Shown piece after piece: positions 1-8,982 of a DNA stretch of 64,000 bases. The translations under genes and the position numbers were made by a program. Numbering within the stretch: the stretch's first letter is position 1; every line of letters begins with the position of its first letter. A model generated the notes under the pieces. The model did no database searches and was not told where the DNA came from. It saw only the letters and a list, made by a program, of their open reading frames with translations. The stretch is from Caloranaerobacter ferrireducens (GTDB lineage Bacteria; Bacillota; Clostridia; Tissierellales; Thermohalobacteraceae): positions 62,001-126,000 of the forward strand of contig NZ_MDJR01000003.1 of NCBI RefSeq assembly GCF_001730685.1. The letters run 5' to 3'.

Positions 1-917
1 GCTTCATTTTCATTATTTGCTTCGTATAGATAATAAGAAAGTTTATCATCTAATATTTCAGGTATAGCACCTACATTTGGCGCGACAACTGGGCATTTAC
101 ATGCTAAGGCTTCTACTATTGTCATACCAAATGATTCATTCAAAGATGTGCTTATATATAAACCACCACTTTCAGCAGTTATAGAATATAGTCTTGGCAT
201 ATCACTATATTCTACACGCGGTAACCATTTAAAATCATTAAATAAGTCAAAATAATTTACTTTACTCAATAGTTCATTTACTACTTTATCAGGTGCTGTA
301 TATCCACCAACTAACCAAAATTCACAATCTTGCCTTCTTTGCTTTATTGAATGAGCAATTGAAAGGAATGATTTCCAATTTTTATGATTATCCAGTTTCC
401 CAACCCATAATATTATCTTTTTATTACTTTTTCTTTCTATTTTTTGGTATTTAAACAACTCAGTATCTAAGCAATTTTCTACAACATAAACAGGCTTAAT
501 ATCATCAAATTTAAATTCGGATGAAATACGTTTTTTTAAATATTTTGATGGGGTAATTATCGCATCCATTGGAGCGTTTTCTCGTAAATCATTCAACGCT
601 TTTAAATTAGATGTTGTTGTATGAACTTCATTTATTACTACACCATCAAAATTAGACATTTTGATTGCTTTATACACTTCATTTGTATCAATGACAATTA
701 TTACATCAAACTTGTTTTTATTTATATATTCAACTATAGCATCCAAATTTTCTAATATAGCTACATAGGGGTAGTTACCAAATGTAATTCTTACCCCATA
801 GTCTTTTAAAAAACCAAAATGTGGCTCGCAAAACTTTTTAAGGTATTTTAGCCTATTTGCTAATTGTGTGCTAACTCCACCTAATATACCATATCTATAT
901 AAATAAAGAATTTTCAT
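1..917 (-). CDS. Glycosyltransferase family 4-like protein (partial, C-terminus outside window)
   Basis: About 305 codons are visible and the gene runs off the left edge of the window. It probably transfers an activated sugar in the cytoplasm during cell-surface polysaccharide assembly. The N-terminal GILGGVSTQLANRL is the usual donor-fold opening, LWVGKLDNHKNW begins the second Rossmann domain, and ESFGMTIVEALA is the GT4 E-x7-E nucleotide-sugar motif. The start is the ATG at 917, preceded on the reverse strand by an AGGAGG-type site. It lies directly downstream of a second glycosyltransferase on the same strand, which suggests one operon. The acceptor and sugar cannot be inferred. Confidence 0.85.
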   Translation of the reverse strand, partial: MKILYLYRYGILGGVSTQLANRLKYLKKFCEPHFGFLKDYGVRITFGNYPYVAILENLDAIVEYINKNKFDVIIVIDTNEVYKAIKMSNFDGVVINEVHTTTSNLKALNDLRENAPMDAIITPSKYLKKRISSEFKFDDIKPVYVVENCLDTELFKYQKIERKSNKKIILWVGKLDNHKNWKSFLSIAHSIKQRRQDCEFWLVGGYTAPDKVVNELLSKVNYFDLFNDFKWLPRVEYSDMPRLYSITAESGGLYISTSLNESFGMTIVEALACKCPVVAPNVGAIPEILDDKLSYYLYEANNENE

Positions 918-933
918 TATTAAACCTCCTTTT

Positions 934-2223
934 TTATATCCCATTATTTCTTGATATAAGCTTAATTAAATCTGGATTATCTAATGTTTTATTTCCCCAA
1001 ATTAAAAATTGCTTAGCTCTATTTTCCCATCTATTATTTGCCAAAAACTTTTCTATAACTTTGACATCCATAGAAACGGTTAAAGCCTTCTGAATTTGCA
1101 AAATAAATTCATTAACATTATTTGCAATAAATACATATGGATAATCATGGATCTGTGGCATTCTAAAAGAAACAACTGGCAAACCTAATCCTAGATATTC
1201 ATATACTTTAATTGGATCAACGGCATTACTAAGTTTACCAATTTTAAAAGGTATAATGGCAACTCTCCATTTTTTTGTAATTTCTCTTATCTCATTATGA
1301 ATTTTCGGCCCCATATATTTGATATTAGATGGTAAATTTAAATTATTAGGCATATGATGACCTATTATTTCAAAAGTCCAATCAGTTTTTAATTTTGCTA
1401 TTTTTATTAATGATTCCCAATCAAACCATGAATCTGTTAAATGTCCAAAATAACCGATTACTGCTTTTCCATCTCTAGGAGCTATTTTTATTTTACTGTC
1501 TTTTATAAATTTGCTATCAAACGCATTCGGGGATAATTGAATTATTTTGTTTTTAGTATAGTTCTGTATTTTCTTTTGTAATGGCCGAGAGATTGCACAT
1601 ACAATATCACAATTGTTAACTATATACTTTTCGGCATTAATATCGAACCATTTTGCTTGTTTTACTTTATGAAATTCTTCCCAATCATCTCTTACATCAT
1701 ATATAGTTACCCATCCATTCATATTAAGTTGGTTAACAATTCTTACCAAATAAGGATATGGAAACGATACAACAAATATCTTTTTCTTATCCTTAAAATT
1801 AAACTTGATTATTTCGTCCATATATTCTAGTGTTTTGTCAATAGGTGATTGAAACAACCTATTATCTGGATAACTAGGAATTTCTTCATTCTTATGCCAT
1901 CTCCAATACGAAAAAAAAACTGGTACATTCATTTCTAATAAAGTTTTTGTTAGTTTGATTGGCCTGTTACCACGCAGTTCTTGAACGTAAGTTGTTCCAG
2001 AAAACATGAAAATAATGTATTTAAAATTTCCGTTTGCGATTTGTTTTAGATATTTATCTATTTTTTCTTTGAACTTATCAACATTTTTAGTTTGGATAAT
2101 GTTATTTTTATTTTGTTTTCTTGAAATATTTTTTTTTATTAACTCATTAGGTGAATTATTAAGAGGTTTAGCTGGTATAAGTTTTCTATGTTGTTCTTTC
2201 TTTATTACATCATTATTTTTCAA
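934..2223 (-). CDS. Glycosyltransferase (GT4-like), 429 aa
   Basis: A probable cytoplasmic sugar transferase. The first 60 residues are Lys/Asn-rich and probably disordered. Residues 65-230 form the first Rossmann-like domain (YIIFMFSGTTYVQELRG, then YDVRDDWEEF). The second half carries IGYFGHLTDSWFDWESL and DPIKVYEYLGLGLPVVS, the second being the donor-binding motif of GT4 enzymes. The chosen TTG start at 2223 is preceded by a GGGGGAAA-type ribosome binding site. Only 16 bases separate it from the next glycosyltransferase on the same strand, so the two are very likely co-transcribed. The substrate is unknown. Confidence 0.8.
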   Translation of the reverse strand: MKNNDVIKKEQHRKLIPAKPLNNSPNELIKKNISRKQNKNNIIQTKNVDKFKEKIDKYLKQIANGNFKYIIFMFSGTTYVQELRGNRPIKLTKTLLEMNVPVFFSYWRWHKNEEIPSYPDNRLFQSPIDKTLEYMDEIIKFNFKDKKKIFVVSFPYPYLVRIVNQLNMNGWVTIYDVRDDWEEFHKVKQAKWFDINAEKYIVNNCDIVCAISRPLQKKIQNYTKNKIIQLSPNAFDSKFIKDSKIKIAPRDGKAVIGYFGHLTDSWFDWESLIKIAKLKTDWTFEIIGHHMPNNLNLPSNIKYMGPKIHNEIREITKKWRVAIIPFKIGKLSNAVDPIKVYEYLGLGLPVVSFRMPQIHDYPYVFIANNVNEFILQIQKALTVSMDVKVIEKFLANNRWENRAKQFLIWGNKTLDNPDLIKLISRNNGI

Positions 2224-2633
2224 CTTGAATTTCCCCCTTCATTTCCCTTTTTAATTATTCTAATAAATGAATATTTAAACTGATGACCTCAAAATAGATA
2301 TTTTCTATTATATAGTATGAATGAATATTTTTATTGTGTTATAAAGACTTTTATTAATAGTTTTTTAATTTTAAATTTAGTAATAATTGAGTGTAAATAG
2401 CTAATATAAGATTTGATAATGTTAGTATAAAGCCATGGAAAAATTAATTAAACAATATAGAATTAAGTTAAGTGAGACAACGAGTTCATATGAATAAAAG
2501 ATATAAAAAGAATTCAAACAAATAATGTTTTAATTACAGACTGTAGGCAAAATAGCAAAGAATCTTTTGAATCAAAAAGGATTCTCTTTCTTTTATGTCT
2601 AATATAATATATGAAAATAAATATAAGAGGTGG

Positions 2634-3486
2634 AGGAAAAAAGCTAGGTAAACAAAAAGAAGATAACAGAAAACAAATACAAATGGTTTCAGTAGATGAA
2701 GTAGTTTCAGAAGATCACTGAGTACATTAAGAAAAAATTATTAAGAGAAATGATTAACGAAGGTAATCTAAGTACAGCAGAAGATCTTCATTCATTTCTA
2801 AAAGACCTTTTTAAGAATGCACTTCAAGAAATGCTTGAAGCAGAATTAGAAGTAGAATTATGCTATGCTAAAGGAGGCAGAAAAAACAAATAGACAAATA
2901 ATCGTAGAAATGGATATACAGATAAAAAAGTAAAAACACAATTTTGAGAAATGGAAATAGAAATCTCAAGAGATAGAAATGGAGAATTTGAACCAATAGT
3001 AGTTCCTAAAAACAAAAGAGATATATCAGGAATAGAAGAAAAAGTAACATTTTTATATGTAAGAGGAATGTCAACAAGAGATACATGATCAAATAAAAGA
3101 TATACATGGAATAGAAATATCAGCTGAAATGGTAAGTAAAATAACTGATAAATTAATGCTTAAAATAAAAGAATGACAAAATAGACCTCTTCATCCAATA
3201 TATCTACTTGTATTTATGGATGCTATACACTATAAAGTAAGAGAAGATGGACAAATTTAAAAAAGCAGCTTATGTTGTATTAGGAATAAGTATCCATTTG
3301 CCATAAAAAGCTGGTATGCTAACTCGGATGTGTTATTATCTTTCTTTCAGATAAAGCTCTATACAAGATTCTTTATTTAGCAAGTCAAAACGTGATGAAA
3401 AAATGGACTGCCCGTTATAAAGACTGGGATATAGTAATTAATCAATTAATGATATTCTTTGAAGGAAGGATAGAACCATATCTTTA
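2634..3486 (+). pseudogene. Decayed IS256/Mutator-family transposase
   Basis: Conceptual translation across several stops and frameshifts gives REMINEGNLSTAEDLHSF, then KDLFKNALQEMLEAELEVEL, VPKNKRDISGIEEKV, LYVRGMSTRDT, IYLLVFMDAIHYKVRE and, at the end, WDIVINQLMIFFEGRIEPYL. This is the order of blocks in IS256-type transposases, including the region around the catalytic Asp in VFMDAIHYK. At least four in-frame stops and several shifts show it is dead. The rest of the 2224-3833 gap is AT-rich with no other gene seen, apart from the terminator near 3780. Confidence 0.8.
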
Positions 3487-3762
3487 AAAATAACTAATAA
3501 CTTTTAATTCAGACCAAAATTATAAAGGAAATTTTTTGAGTGTTATTTTAATAAAAAGCAAACTTTTTCTATCATACAATTTGCTTCCAAAATTATACAG
3601 TTTTATACATATTACCTTATAATTTTGGCAATCATAGAAATAAATTTAAATAGTATTTATTACTATTTAGTTAATTATTTCTTGTCAGATTGGAGTTGTA
3701 CTTTCTTAAAGCACAAATTTATTTACAGATTCCTTTTTCAGGGAATTTAATGATTATATTAC

Positions 3763-3799
3763 AAAACCCCTGCATATATTAAATATTTGCAGGGGTTTT
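3763..3799 (-). terminator. Rho-independent terminator of the BON-domain gene
   Basis: AAAACCCCTGCA and TGCAGGGGTTTT form a 12-bp perfect stem around an AT-rich loop. It lies just downstream of the reverse-strand BON gene and could act on both strands. Confidence 0.7.
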
Positions 3800-3833
3800 G
3801 CCGACAATCTGAAGCCATATCTAGTGATATGGC

Positions 3834-4517
3834 TTATTTTTCTCTTATTCGAATCTTATTAATAACTTTCCTTACCCCTTCAACACTCATAGCCAATTCT
3901 TTTGCTATTTCTGCATCTCTTCTAGTTTGTGCATATCCAGATAATGAGGCAATACCTCCTGTAACTGTACAAGCAATATCTTCTCCACTAAAATCAGCTC
4001 TATTTAATTTATCTCTAATCATATTAGTTATAGTAACATCATCAATTACTCCTAAAGTAGAGATTTGTGTATTATTTACAACATCCTTTACACCTCTGAC
4101 TTCAGAGGCAATTTTCATTGCAATATGTGAATCTTTTAATGTGTCTACATGACCAACTAGATTTACAACACCATCTTTTACCTTAACTCCAATACCATTT
4201 ATTTTTTCAGAATAACTGTTATTACGAAGTCTGTCGATAACTTCTTTTTCGATATGCTTATCTGTAATTTGCCCTTCAATACCTATAGTTATGTTGTTTT
4301 CTACTTTTCTAACTCCGTCAATATTATAAGCGATTTGCTCTGCGTATTTTTTTTCTGCTAGTACATCAACAAATCCAGAAAGATGAACGACTCCATCTCT
4401 GCAGGTTACGTTAATATCCATACTAGATGCTTGCATTTTCTCTTCTAATTGGTCTTTGATGTAATCAACTAATAATTCATCTTTTGTAAGATTTTCTTTC
4501 TTATCTTTAATATTCAA
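3834..4517 (-). CDS. Triple BON-domain protein
   Basis: About 227 aa with three tandem BON repeats, each ending in a form of the xxGVxxVxNxI motif: IDGVRKVENNITI, VRGVKDVVNNTQI and VEGVRKVINKIRI. BON domains bind phospholipids or act as small partner-binding modules, often in envelope stress. There is no signal peptide or membrane segment. I chose the TTG start at 4517 because AAAGGGGTG sits just before it. An upstream ATG at 4562 would place that ribosome site inside the coding region. It is monocistronic, with a terminator downstream. Confidence 0.8.
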   Translation of the reverse strand: MNIKDKKENLTKDELLVDYIKDQLEEKMQASSMDINVTCRDGVVHLSGFVDVLAEKKYAEQIAYNIDGVRKVENNITIGIEGQITDKHIEKEVIDRLRNNSYSEKINGIGVKVKDGVVNLVGHVDTLKDSHIAMKIASEVRGVKDVVNNTQISTLGVIDDVTITNMIRDKLNRADFSGEDIACTVTGGIASLSGYAQTRRDAEIAKELAMSVEGVRKVINKIRIREK

Positions 4518-4624
4518 ATTAAACACCCCTTTTAAACTATTTATATTAGTTTTACACATCATTGATAGAAATATGAATACTTGCTATTGCTTATATGAAT
4601 TTTTCAAAACATTGATAAAATTTA

Positions 4625-4653
4625 TTGCTTTAGTATTTTGTATCTTATATAAT
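4625..4653 (+). promoter_or_regulatory. Sigma-A-type promoter for the 4701-6778 cluster
   Basis: TTGCTT and TATAAT are separated by 17 bp, about 50 bp before the start codon of the nucleoside-recognition gene. Confidence 0.55.
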
Positions 4654-4700
4654 ATGATTATCTTGGGTTAATCAACTTATTTAGAAGGGGTGTATAAACG

Positions 4701-5864
4701 ATGCATAAAATGACGACGGGAAGAACTAGGAAAACGATTCCGTATTTGGATACTATTATTTTTTTAGGAATTATTTCTTTATTTTTTGGCTATTTAGGGG
4801 CGAATATGGGAATTAGTAATATGTTTTCGACTATTATGTCAACAGCTTACAAATTACTAGTTGATACTGTATTTTATATTATGGCAATAGCAGTATTAAC
4901 TGGAGCTTTTGGTAAGCTTGCAACTGAATTTGGTTTAGTTAAATTATTAAATAAGATATTTTCTCCTCTAATGAAACCTCTATTCAATATGCCTGGAGTA
5001 GCTTTTTTAGGAGTAATAACAACTTATCTTTCTGATAACCCAGCGATTATATCATTATCTAAGGATGATGATTTTTTAAGTTATTTTAAGAAGCATCAAG
5101 TACCCTGCTTATGCAATTTAGGTACTGCATTTGGAATGGGTCTTATAGTTACAACCTTCATGACAGGCTTAGGGTATTTCAAAGAGGCATTAATAGGAAA
5201 TATTGGTGCTATAATAGGAAGTATTATTAGCGTTAGAATAATGGCTCACAGAACTAAAAAAGTATTACCTGAAGAGCCAGAAAAAGAGATAAAAAACAAG
5301 AAAGATATAGATATTGAAGATAATATTATAGAACATGCACAAGGCAGCTTTTTTGAAAGGTTTTTGACAGCTTTCTTAGAAGGAGGTAAGCTAGGCGTAG
5401 ATATTGGACTTAGTATAATTCCAGGTGTTTTAGTAATTTGTACTGTTATAATGGTTTTAACTTTTGGACCAGCTGATCCTTCTATTGGATATCAAGGAAA
5501 GGCTTTTGAAGGAGTTAGATTATTGCCAAGAATAGGAGAGTTTTTGTCACCTATTATAAAGCCTTTATTTGGATTTAAGAGCCCTGAGGCTATAGCATTT
5601 CCTATAACTGCATTGGGGGCTGTTGGAGCAGCTTTAAGTCTTGTTCCAAAGTTTTTAGAAAGTGGTATTATAGGTCCAAATGAAATAGCCGTTTTTACTG
5701 CGATGGGAATGTGTTGGAGCGGGTTTTTAAGTACACATGTTGCTATGTTAGATGCATTGGGACATAGAAAACTTATATCAAAAGCGATAACGAGCCATGT
5801 AATAGGTGGTATTGCTGCTGGAATTTCTGCTCACTTAATTATTTTGCTTTTGAATTTCATATAA
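4701..5864 (+). CDS. Nucleoside-recognition (gate) domain membrane protein
   Basis: A 387-aa polytopic membrane protein with about nine hydrophobic segments. Both halves contain gate-type repeats (KLLVDTVFYIMAIAVLTGAF and PEAIAFPITALGAVGAALSL), as in nucleoside-recognition-domain proteins related to concentrative nucleoside transporters and spore-maturation proteins. A cytoplasmic Lys/Glu-rich loop (near EEPEKEIKNKKD) separates the halves. A ribosome site, AGAAGGGGTG, precedes the ATG. It is followed 22 bp later by a DUF1893 gene and then DUF3842, apparently one operon. The transported compound is not known. Confidence 0.7.
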   Translation: MHKMTTGRTRKTIPYLDTIIFLGIISLFFGYLGANMGISNMFSTIMSTAYKLLVDTVFYIMAIAVLTGAFGKLATEFGLVKLLNKIFSPLMKPLFNMPGVAFLGVITTYLSDNPAIISLSKDDDFLSYFKKHQVPCLCNLGTAFGMGLIVTTFMTGLGYFKEALIGNIGAIIGSIISVRIMAHRTKKVLPEEPEKEIKNKKDIDIEDNIIEHAQGSFFERFLTAFLEGGKLGVDIGLSIIPGVLVICTVIMVLTFGPADPSIGYQGKAFEGVRLLPRIGEFLSPIIKPLFGFKSPEAIAFPITALGAVGAALSLVPKFLESGIIGPNEIAVFTAMGMCWSGFLSTHVAMLDALGHRKLISKAITSHVIGGIAAGISAHLIILLLNFI

Positions 5865-5886
5865 AAATGTTAGACAAGGTGGTAAT

Positions 5887-6318
5887 ATGATGCATGATTT
5901 AGAAACAGCAAAAAAAATATTATTTGAGAAAAATTATTCTCTAGTTGTAGTTAAAAATGGTGAAGTAATATTTGTAAGTAGAGAAAAAGGGATAAAACCA
6001 CTATTAAGTGTTGTTTTAGAAAAAGAAGAAACTATAAAAGAAGGAAGTTTAGCTGATAAAGTTATAGGTAAAGCAGCAGCGATGCTTTGCATAAAAGCAG
6101 GGTTTACATCTGTTTTTGCAGATATTATGAGTGAAAGTGCTATTAAAACATTAAAAGAATCTAATATAAAATACGAATACAACACGAAGGTGCAATATAT
6201 ATTAAATAGAGATAAGAGTGATATGTGCCCTGTTGAAAAGATAGCTCAAAGTCATGAAGATACAGCAAAATTAATAGAAGAGGTAAAAAAGTTTCTTAAT
6301 GTAATTATTGATAAATAA
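5887..6318 (+). CDS. DUF1893 family protein
   Basis: A 143-aa soluble protein of the DUF1893 family, which has a cytidine-deaminase-like fold but no established function. The core LVVVKNGEVIFVSREKGIKPLL and DKVIGKAAAMLCIKAGFTSVFADIMS match the family pattern. The last 45 residues include DMCP and a charged helix. An ATG-ATG start at 5887/5890 follows AAGGTGG. It lies between the gate-domain permease and DUF3842, so a shared function with the permease is plausible but unproved. Confidence 0.75.
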   Translation: MMHDLETAKKILFEKNYSLVVVKNGEVIFVSREKGIKPLLSVVLEKEETIKEGSLADKVIGKAAAMLCIKAGFTSVFADIMSESAIKTLKESNIKYEYNTKVQYILNRDKSDMCPVEKIAQSHEDTAKLIEEVKKFLNVIIDK

Positions 6319-6367
6319 TATATAATTGTATTATAATTATTGTGATGTCCTAAAAAGGGGAGATGAT

Positions 6368-6778
6368 ATGAAAATCGCAGTTGTAGATGGGCAGGGTGGA
6401 GGTTTAGGGAAGTCGATTGTAGAAAAGATTAGAAGTGAAATTAAAGATGATATAGAAATCATCGCATTGGGAACGAATTCTTTGGCAACCTCCAATATGT
6501 TGAAGGCAGGAGCTAATGCAGGGGCAACTGGTGAAAATGCTGTAAAGGTAATGAGTCAAAAAGTTGATATAATTATCGGGCCAATAGCAATATTGATTGC
6601 GAATTCTATGATGGGAGAAATAACTCCAGTAATGGCTGAAGCCATATCGACAAGTGAAGCAAGAAAAATTATTTTGCCTCTTAATAGATGCAATGTCTAT
6701 ATAGCAGGTACACAAGAACTAAATATCAATCAAATGCTTGATTATATTATTGAGGAAATAAATAAAGCTAGGAAGTAA
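6368..6778 (+). CDS. DUF3842 family protein
   Basis: A 136-aa protein with the typical opening MKIAVVDGQGGGLGKSIVEKI, a glycine-rich dinucleotide- or phosphate-binding-like loop, followed by EIIALGTNSLATSNMLKAGA and CNVYIAGT. The family has no known biochemical function. I start it at the ATG at 6368 after AGGGGAGATGAT, not at the more upstream ATG at 6326, which has no ribosome site. It is the last gene of the 4701-6778 cluster and is followed by a terminator. Confidence 0.8.
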   Translation: MKIAVVDGQGGGLGKSIVEKIRSEIKDDIEIIALGTNSLATSNMLKAGANAGATGENAVKVMSQKVDIIIGPIAILIANSMMGEITPVMAEAISTSEARKIILPLNRCNVYIAGTQELNINQMLDYIIEEINKARK

Positions 6779-6828
6779 AACCATGAAGGTAATCTTATAG
6801 AAAAGATTATTTTCATGGTTATTTTTTT
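6779..6828 (+). terminator. Rho-independent terminator
   Basis: AACCATGAA pairs with TTCATGGTT around an inner AATCTT/AAGATT stem and is followed by a T tract, directly after the DUF3842 stop. Confidence 0.75.
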
Positions 6829-6843
6829 AAGGAGGGATTGAAT

Positions 6844-7386
6844 ATGAATTTAAACAGTAAAACTAGAGAAATTGTTTTAGCAGGATTATTTATTGCCATG
6901 GGTATAGTATTACCATCTTTATTCCACTTAACAGGTATTAGTGGGAAAGTTTTCTTACCAATGCATATCCCTGCATTAATAGCTGGATTTTTTGTATCAT
7001 CTCCAACTGCATTTATTATTGGTTTTATATTGCCTTATTTAAATTCAATGATTACAGGAATGCCACCTTTATTCCCAATAGCTTTGATTATGTCTTTTGA
7101 GATAGGGTTATATGGTTTAAGTGTATCTATTTTCAGTAAAAAAATGAAGCTAAATACTATTATATCTTTGATTTTAGCAATGATTACAGGGAGAATTGGT
7201 GGTGGATTAGTAGCTTATATTTTATCTGTTCTTTTCGGAGTAAAAATAAGAGCGCTTATGTTTGTTAAAGGATCGATATTAACAGGTTTACCAGGAATAA
7301 TAATTCAACTTATTTTTATACCTATAATAGTGTTAGCTTTAAGTAAATACAGTAATAGAGAAATTACTGAAAATAATACCCTATAG
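6844..7386 (+). CDS. ECF transporter S component-like membrane protein
   Basis: About 180 aa with six hydrophobic segments. It starts with the ECF S-component signature region (REIVLAGLFIAMGIVLPSLF) and has the conserved PMHIPALIAGFFVSSPTAFIIGF block. S components bind a vitamin or similar micronutrient in the membrane and dock on a shared energising module. No ATPase or T component is adjacent, so it probably uses a shared module encoded elsewhere. The ATG at 6844 lies 6 bp after AAGGAGGGA. The ligand is unknown. A terminator overlaps the stop codon. Confidence 0.75.
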   Translation: MNLNSKTREIVLAGLFIAMGIVLPSLFHLTGISGKVFLPMHIPALIAGFFVSSPTAFIIGFILPYLNSMITGMPPLFPIALIMSFEIGLYGLSVSIFSKKMKLNTIISLILAMITGRIGGGLVAYILSVLFGVKIRALMFVKGSILTGLPGIIIQLIFIPIIVLALSKYSNREITENNTL

Positions 7387-7410
7387 TAGTTTTGCTATAG
7401 GGTATTTTTT
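7376..7410 (+). terminator. Rho-independent terminator
   Basis: AATACCCTATAG and CTATAGGGTATT form a stem followed by T6; it overlaps the end of the S-component gene. Confidence 0.75.
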
Positions 7411-7423
7411 ATCGATAAAATAT

Positions 7424-7452
7424 TTGAATTAACCGAAGTTATACTGTATAAT
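7424..7452 (+). promoter_or_regulatory. Sigma-A-type promoter for the GNAT gene
   Basis: TTGAAT and TATAAT with a 17-bp spacer, about 32 bp before the acetyltransferase start codon. Confidence 0.6.
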
Positions 7453-7484
7453 AATTTAAAATTATTAGTTGGGGGGAGTTTACA

Positions 7485-8264
7485 ATGATTAGATTGCTTA
7501 ATAATGAGGATTATGACATACTTATGGAATATATTAAGAAAGAAAAAGAGTTAAATTTGTTTATTATAGGAGATGTTGAAAACTATGGATTCAATAATGA
7601 ATTTCAGAAATTGTGGGGAGAATTTAATCAAAAAGGAGAACTAATTGGTGTTTTATTAAAATACTTTGAGAGCTTTATTTTTTATTCAAGAGATGAATTT
7701 GATGTTGAAGGGTTTTATAATATTATGAAGAATGAAGAATTTAAGTTGTTATCAGGAGAAAAATCTATAGTTGAAAAATTTGAAAAACTGCATAGCTTTT
7801 CAAAAAAAAGAGATACATATTTCTGTAAATTAGATAAAGGTTCAAAACTTGAAGAGAATGAGTTATTGGCTAATGTAAGAAAAGTAGAGTTAGAAAATGT
7901 TGATGAGATAGTTAAACTATACAAATTAATAGAAGAGTTTTCTAGAGACATATCTGAAGAATCTATAAGGAAGAAATTTGAGGATAATACAGGTAGAGGA
8001 TACTATATAGAGGAAGATGGAAAAATGGTTTCAGTTGCGCAAACAACAGCTGAAAACAGTACTTCTGCTATGATAGTTGGTGTTTGTACTCATCCAGATT
8101 ATAGAAAGAGAGGTTATGCAACAGCTTGTATGACTAAATTATGTAAGGCTCTTCTAAATGAAGGAAAAAGTTTATGCCTTTTTTATGATAATCCAAAAGC
8201 TGGTAGGATATACAAAAGGTTAGGATTTAAAGATATGGGAATTTGGACAATGTACAATAAATAA
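7485..8264 (+). CDS. GNAT-family acetyltransferase, two-domain
   Basis: 259 aa. The C-terminal GNAT domain (about residues 130-259) has the acetyl-CoA loop THPDYRKRGYATACM (variant of R/Q-x-x-G-x-G/A) followed by AGRIYKRLGFKDMG. The N-terminal 125 residues resemble the degenerate N-terminal half of tandem GNAT proteins. The substrate is unknown. The ATG follows GGGGGGAG. A DUF2284 gene follows only 14 bp downstream with its own ribosome site, so the two are co-transcribed. Confidence 0.8.
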   Translation: MIRLLNNEDYDILMEYIKKEKELNLFIIGDVENYGFNNEFQKLWGEFNQKGELIGVLLKYFESFIFYSRDEFDVEGFYNIMKNEEFKLLSGEKSIVEKFEKLHSFSKKRDTYFCKLDKGSKLEENELLANVRKVELENVDEIVKLYKLIEEFSRDISEESIRKKFEDNTGRGYYIEEDGKMVSVAQTTAENSTSAMIVGVCTHPDYRKRGYATACMTKLCKALLNEGKSLCLFYDNPKAGRIYKRLGFKDMGIWTMYNK

Positions 8265-8278
8265 AGGAGTTTTTATAT

Positions 8279-8833
8279 ATGGATAAGCTTAAAGTAAAAG
8301 ATTTTTTGAAGGCATATGAAATGGCAAAAAAAGTTTATATGATAAAAGAAGTATTGATAGATGAAATTGAAATAACTCAAATAGTAAGAGATTATTGTAT
8401 ACAGAATAAATGTGAACAATATGGTGCAAACTACATGTGTCCGCCATATGTTGGTGATATTGAAGATTTTAAAAAGAAGTTGAAAACATATAATGCTGGC
8501 TTTGTAGTTATAGTTAGAGATAATATAAATAATCCAAATGATATGGAAGAATTCTATAAGCCTGCTTATAAGCTTCATAAGATTATGTTGGAACTGGAAG
8601 AAGAAGCAAAAAAACTAGGTTTTGAAAATTCTTATGCTTTGATTGGTGGGAACTGTAAACTATGTAAAGTATGTAATGCAAAACTTGGTATCAAAGAGTG
8701 TAATTATCCTGATAAGGCTAGACCTTCTTTAGAAGCAATGGGCATAGATGTTATAAATACGTGCAAGAAAATAGGTATTAATATCGAATTTAAAAAAGAT
8801 GAAGTTACTTGGGTTGGACTATTGTTAATATAA
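8279..8833 (+). CDS. DUF2284 cysteine-rich metal-binding protein
   Basis: 184 aa. Two cysteine clusters are visible: CIQNKCEQYGANYMCPP near residues 40-57 and GGNCKLCKVCNAKLGIKEC near 123-142. This is the DUF2284 arrangement, predicted to bind a metal or Fe-S cluster, with no known reaction. The final segment IDVINTCKKIGI is also typical of the family. It has the ribosome site AAAGGAG and is followed by a terminator. Confidence 0.8.
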   Translation: MDKLKVKDFLKAYEMAKKVYMIKEVLIDEIEITQIVRDYCIQNKCEQYGANYMCPPYVGDIEDFKKKLKTYNAGFVVIVRDNINNPNDMEEFYKPAYKLHKIMLELEEEAKKLGFENSYALIGGNCKLCKVCNAKLGIKECNYPDKARPSLEAMGIDVINTCKKIGINIEFKKDEVTWVGLLLI

Positions 8834-8848
8834 TTTTGCAATAAATAA

Positions 8849-8875
8849 ATGAGGGAAATATTCCCTCATTTTTTG
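8849..8875 (+). terminator. Rho-independent terminator
   Basis: AATGAGGGAA pairs with TTCCCTCATT, followed by T tract, after the DUF2284 gene. Confidence 0.75.
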
Positions 8876-8907
8876 TGTTTAAAAATAGAAAAAATTACAT
8901 ATAAATA

Positions 8908-8953
8908 TTGGCAAATGCACATAAAAAATGTATAATATAAATAGCATATGCCA
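8908..8953 (+). promoter_or_regulatory. Promoter with overlapping inverted repeat upstream of the Mrp operon
   Basis: TTGGCA and TATAAT are separated by exactly 17 bp (8908-8936). TGGCAAATGC at 8909-8918 and GCATATGCCA at 8944-8953 are inverted copies with one mismatch. They flank the promoter from the -35 region to just past the expected start site. This looks like an operator; the binding protein is not identified. Confidence 0.6.
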
Positions 8954-8982
8954 TAAATAAAAGTAATAGAGGAGGTCATCTA

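Noticed and set aside
3787-4152. Plus-strand 121-codon open frame
   Set aside because: It is antisense to the triple-BON gene, begins inside the terminator hairpin and has no ribosome site.
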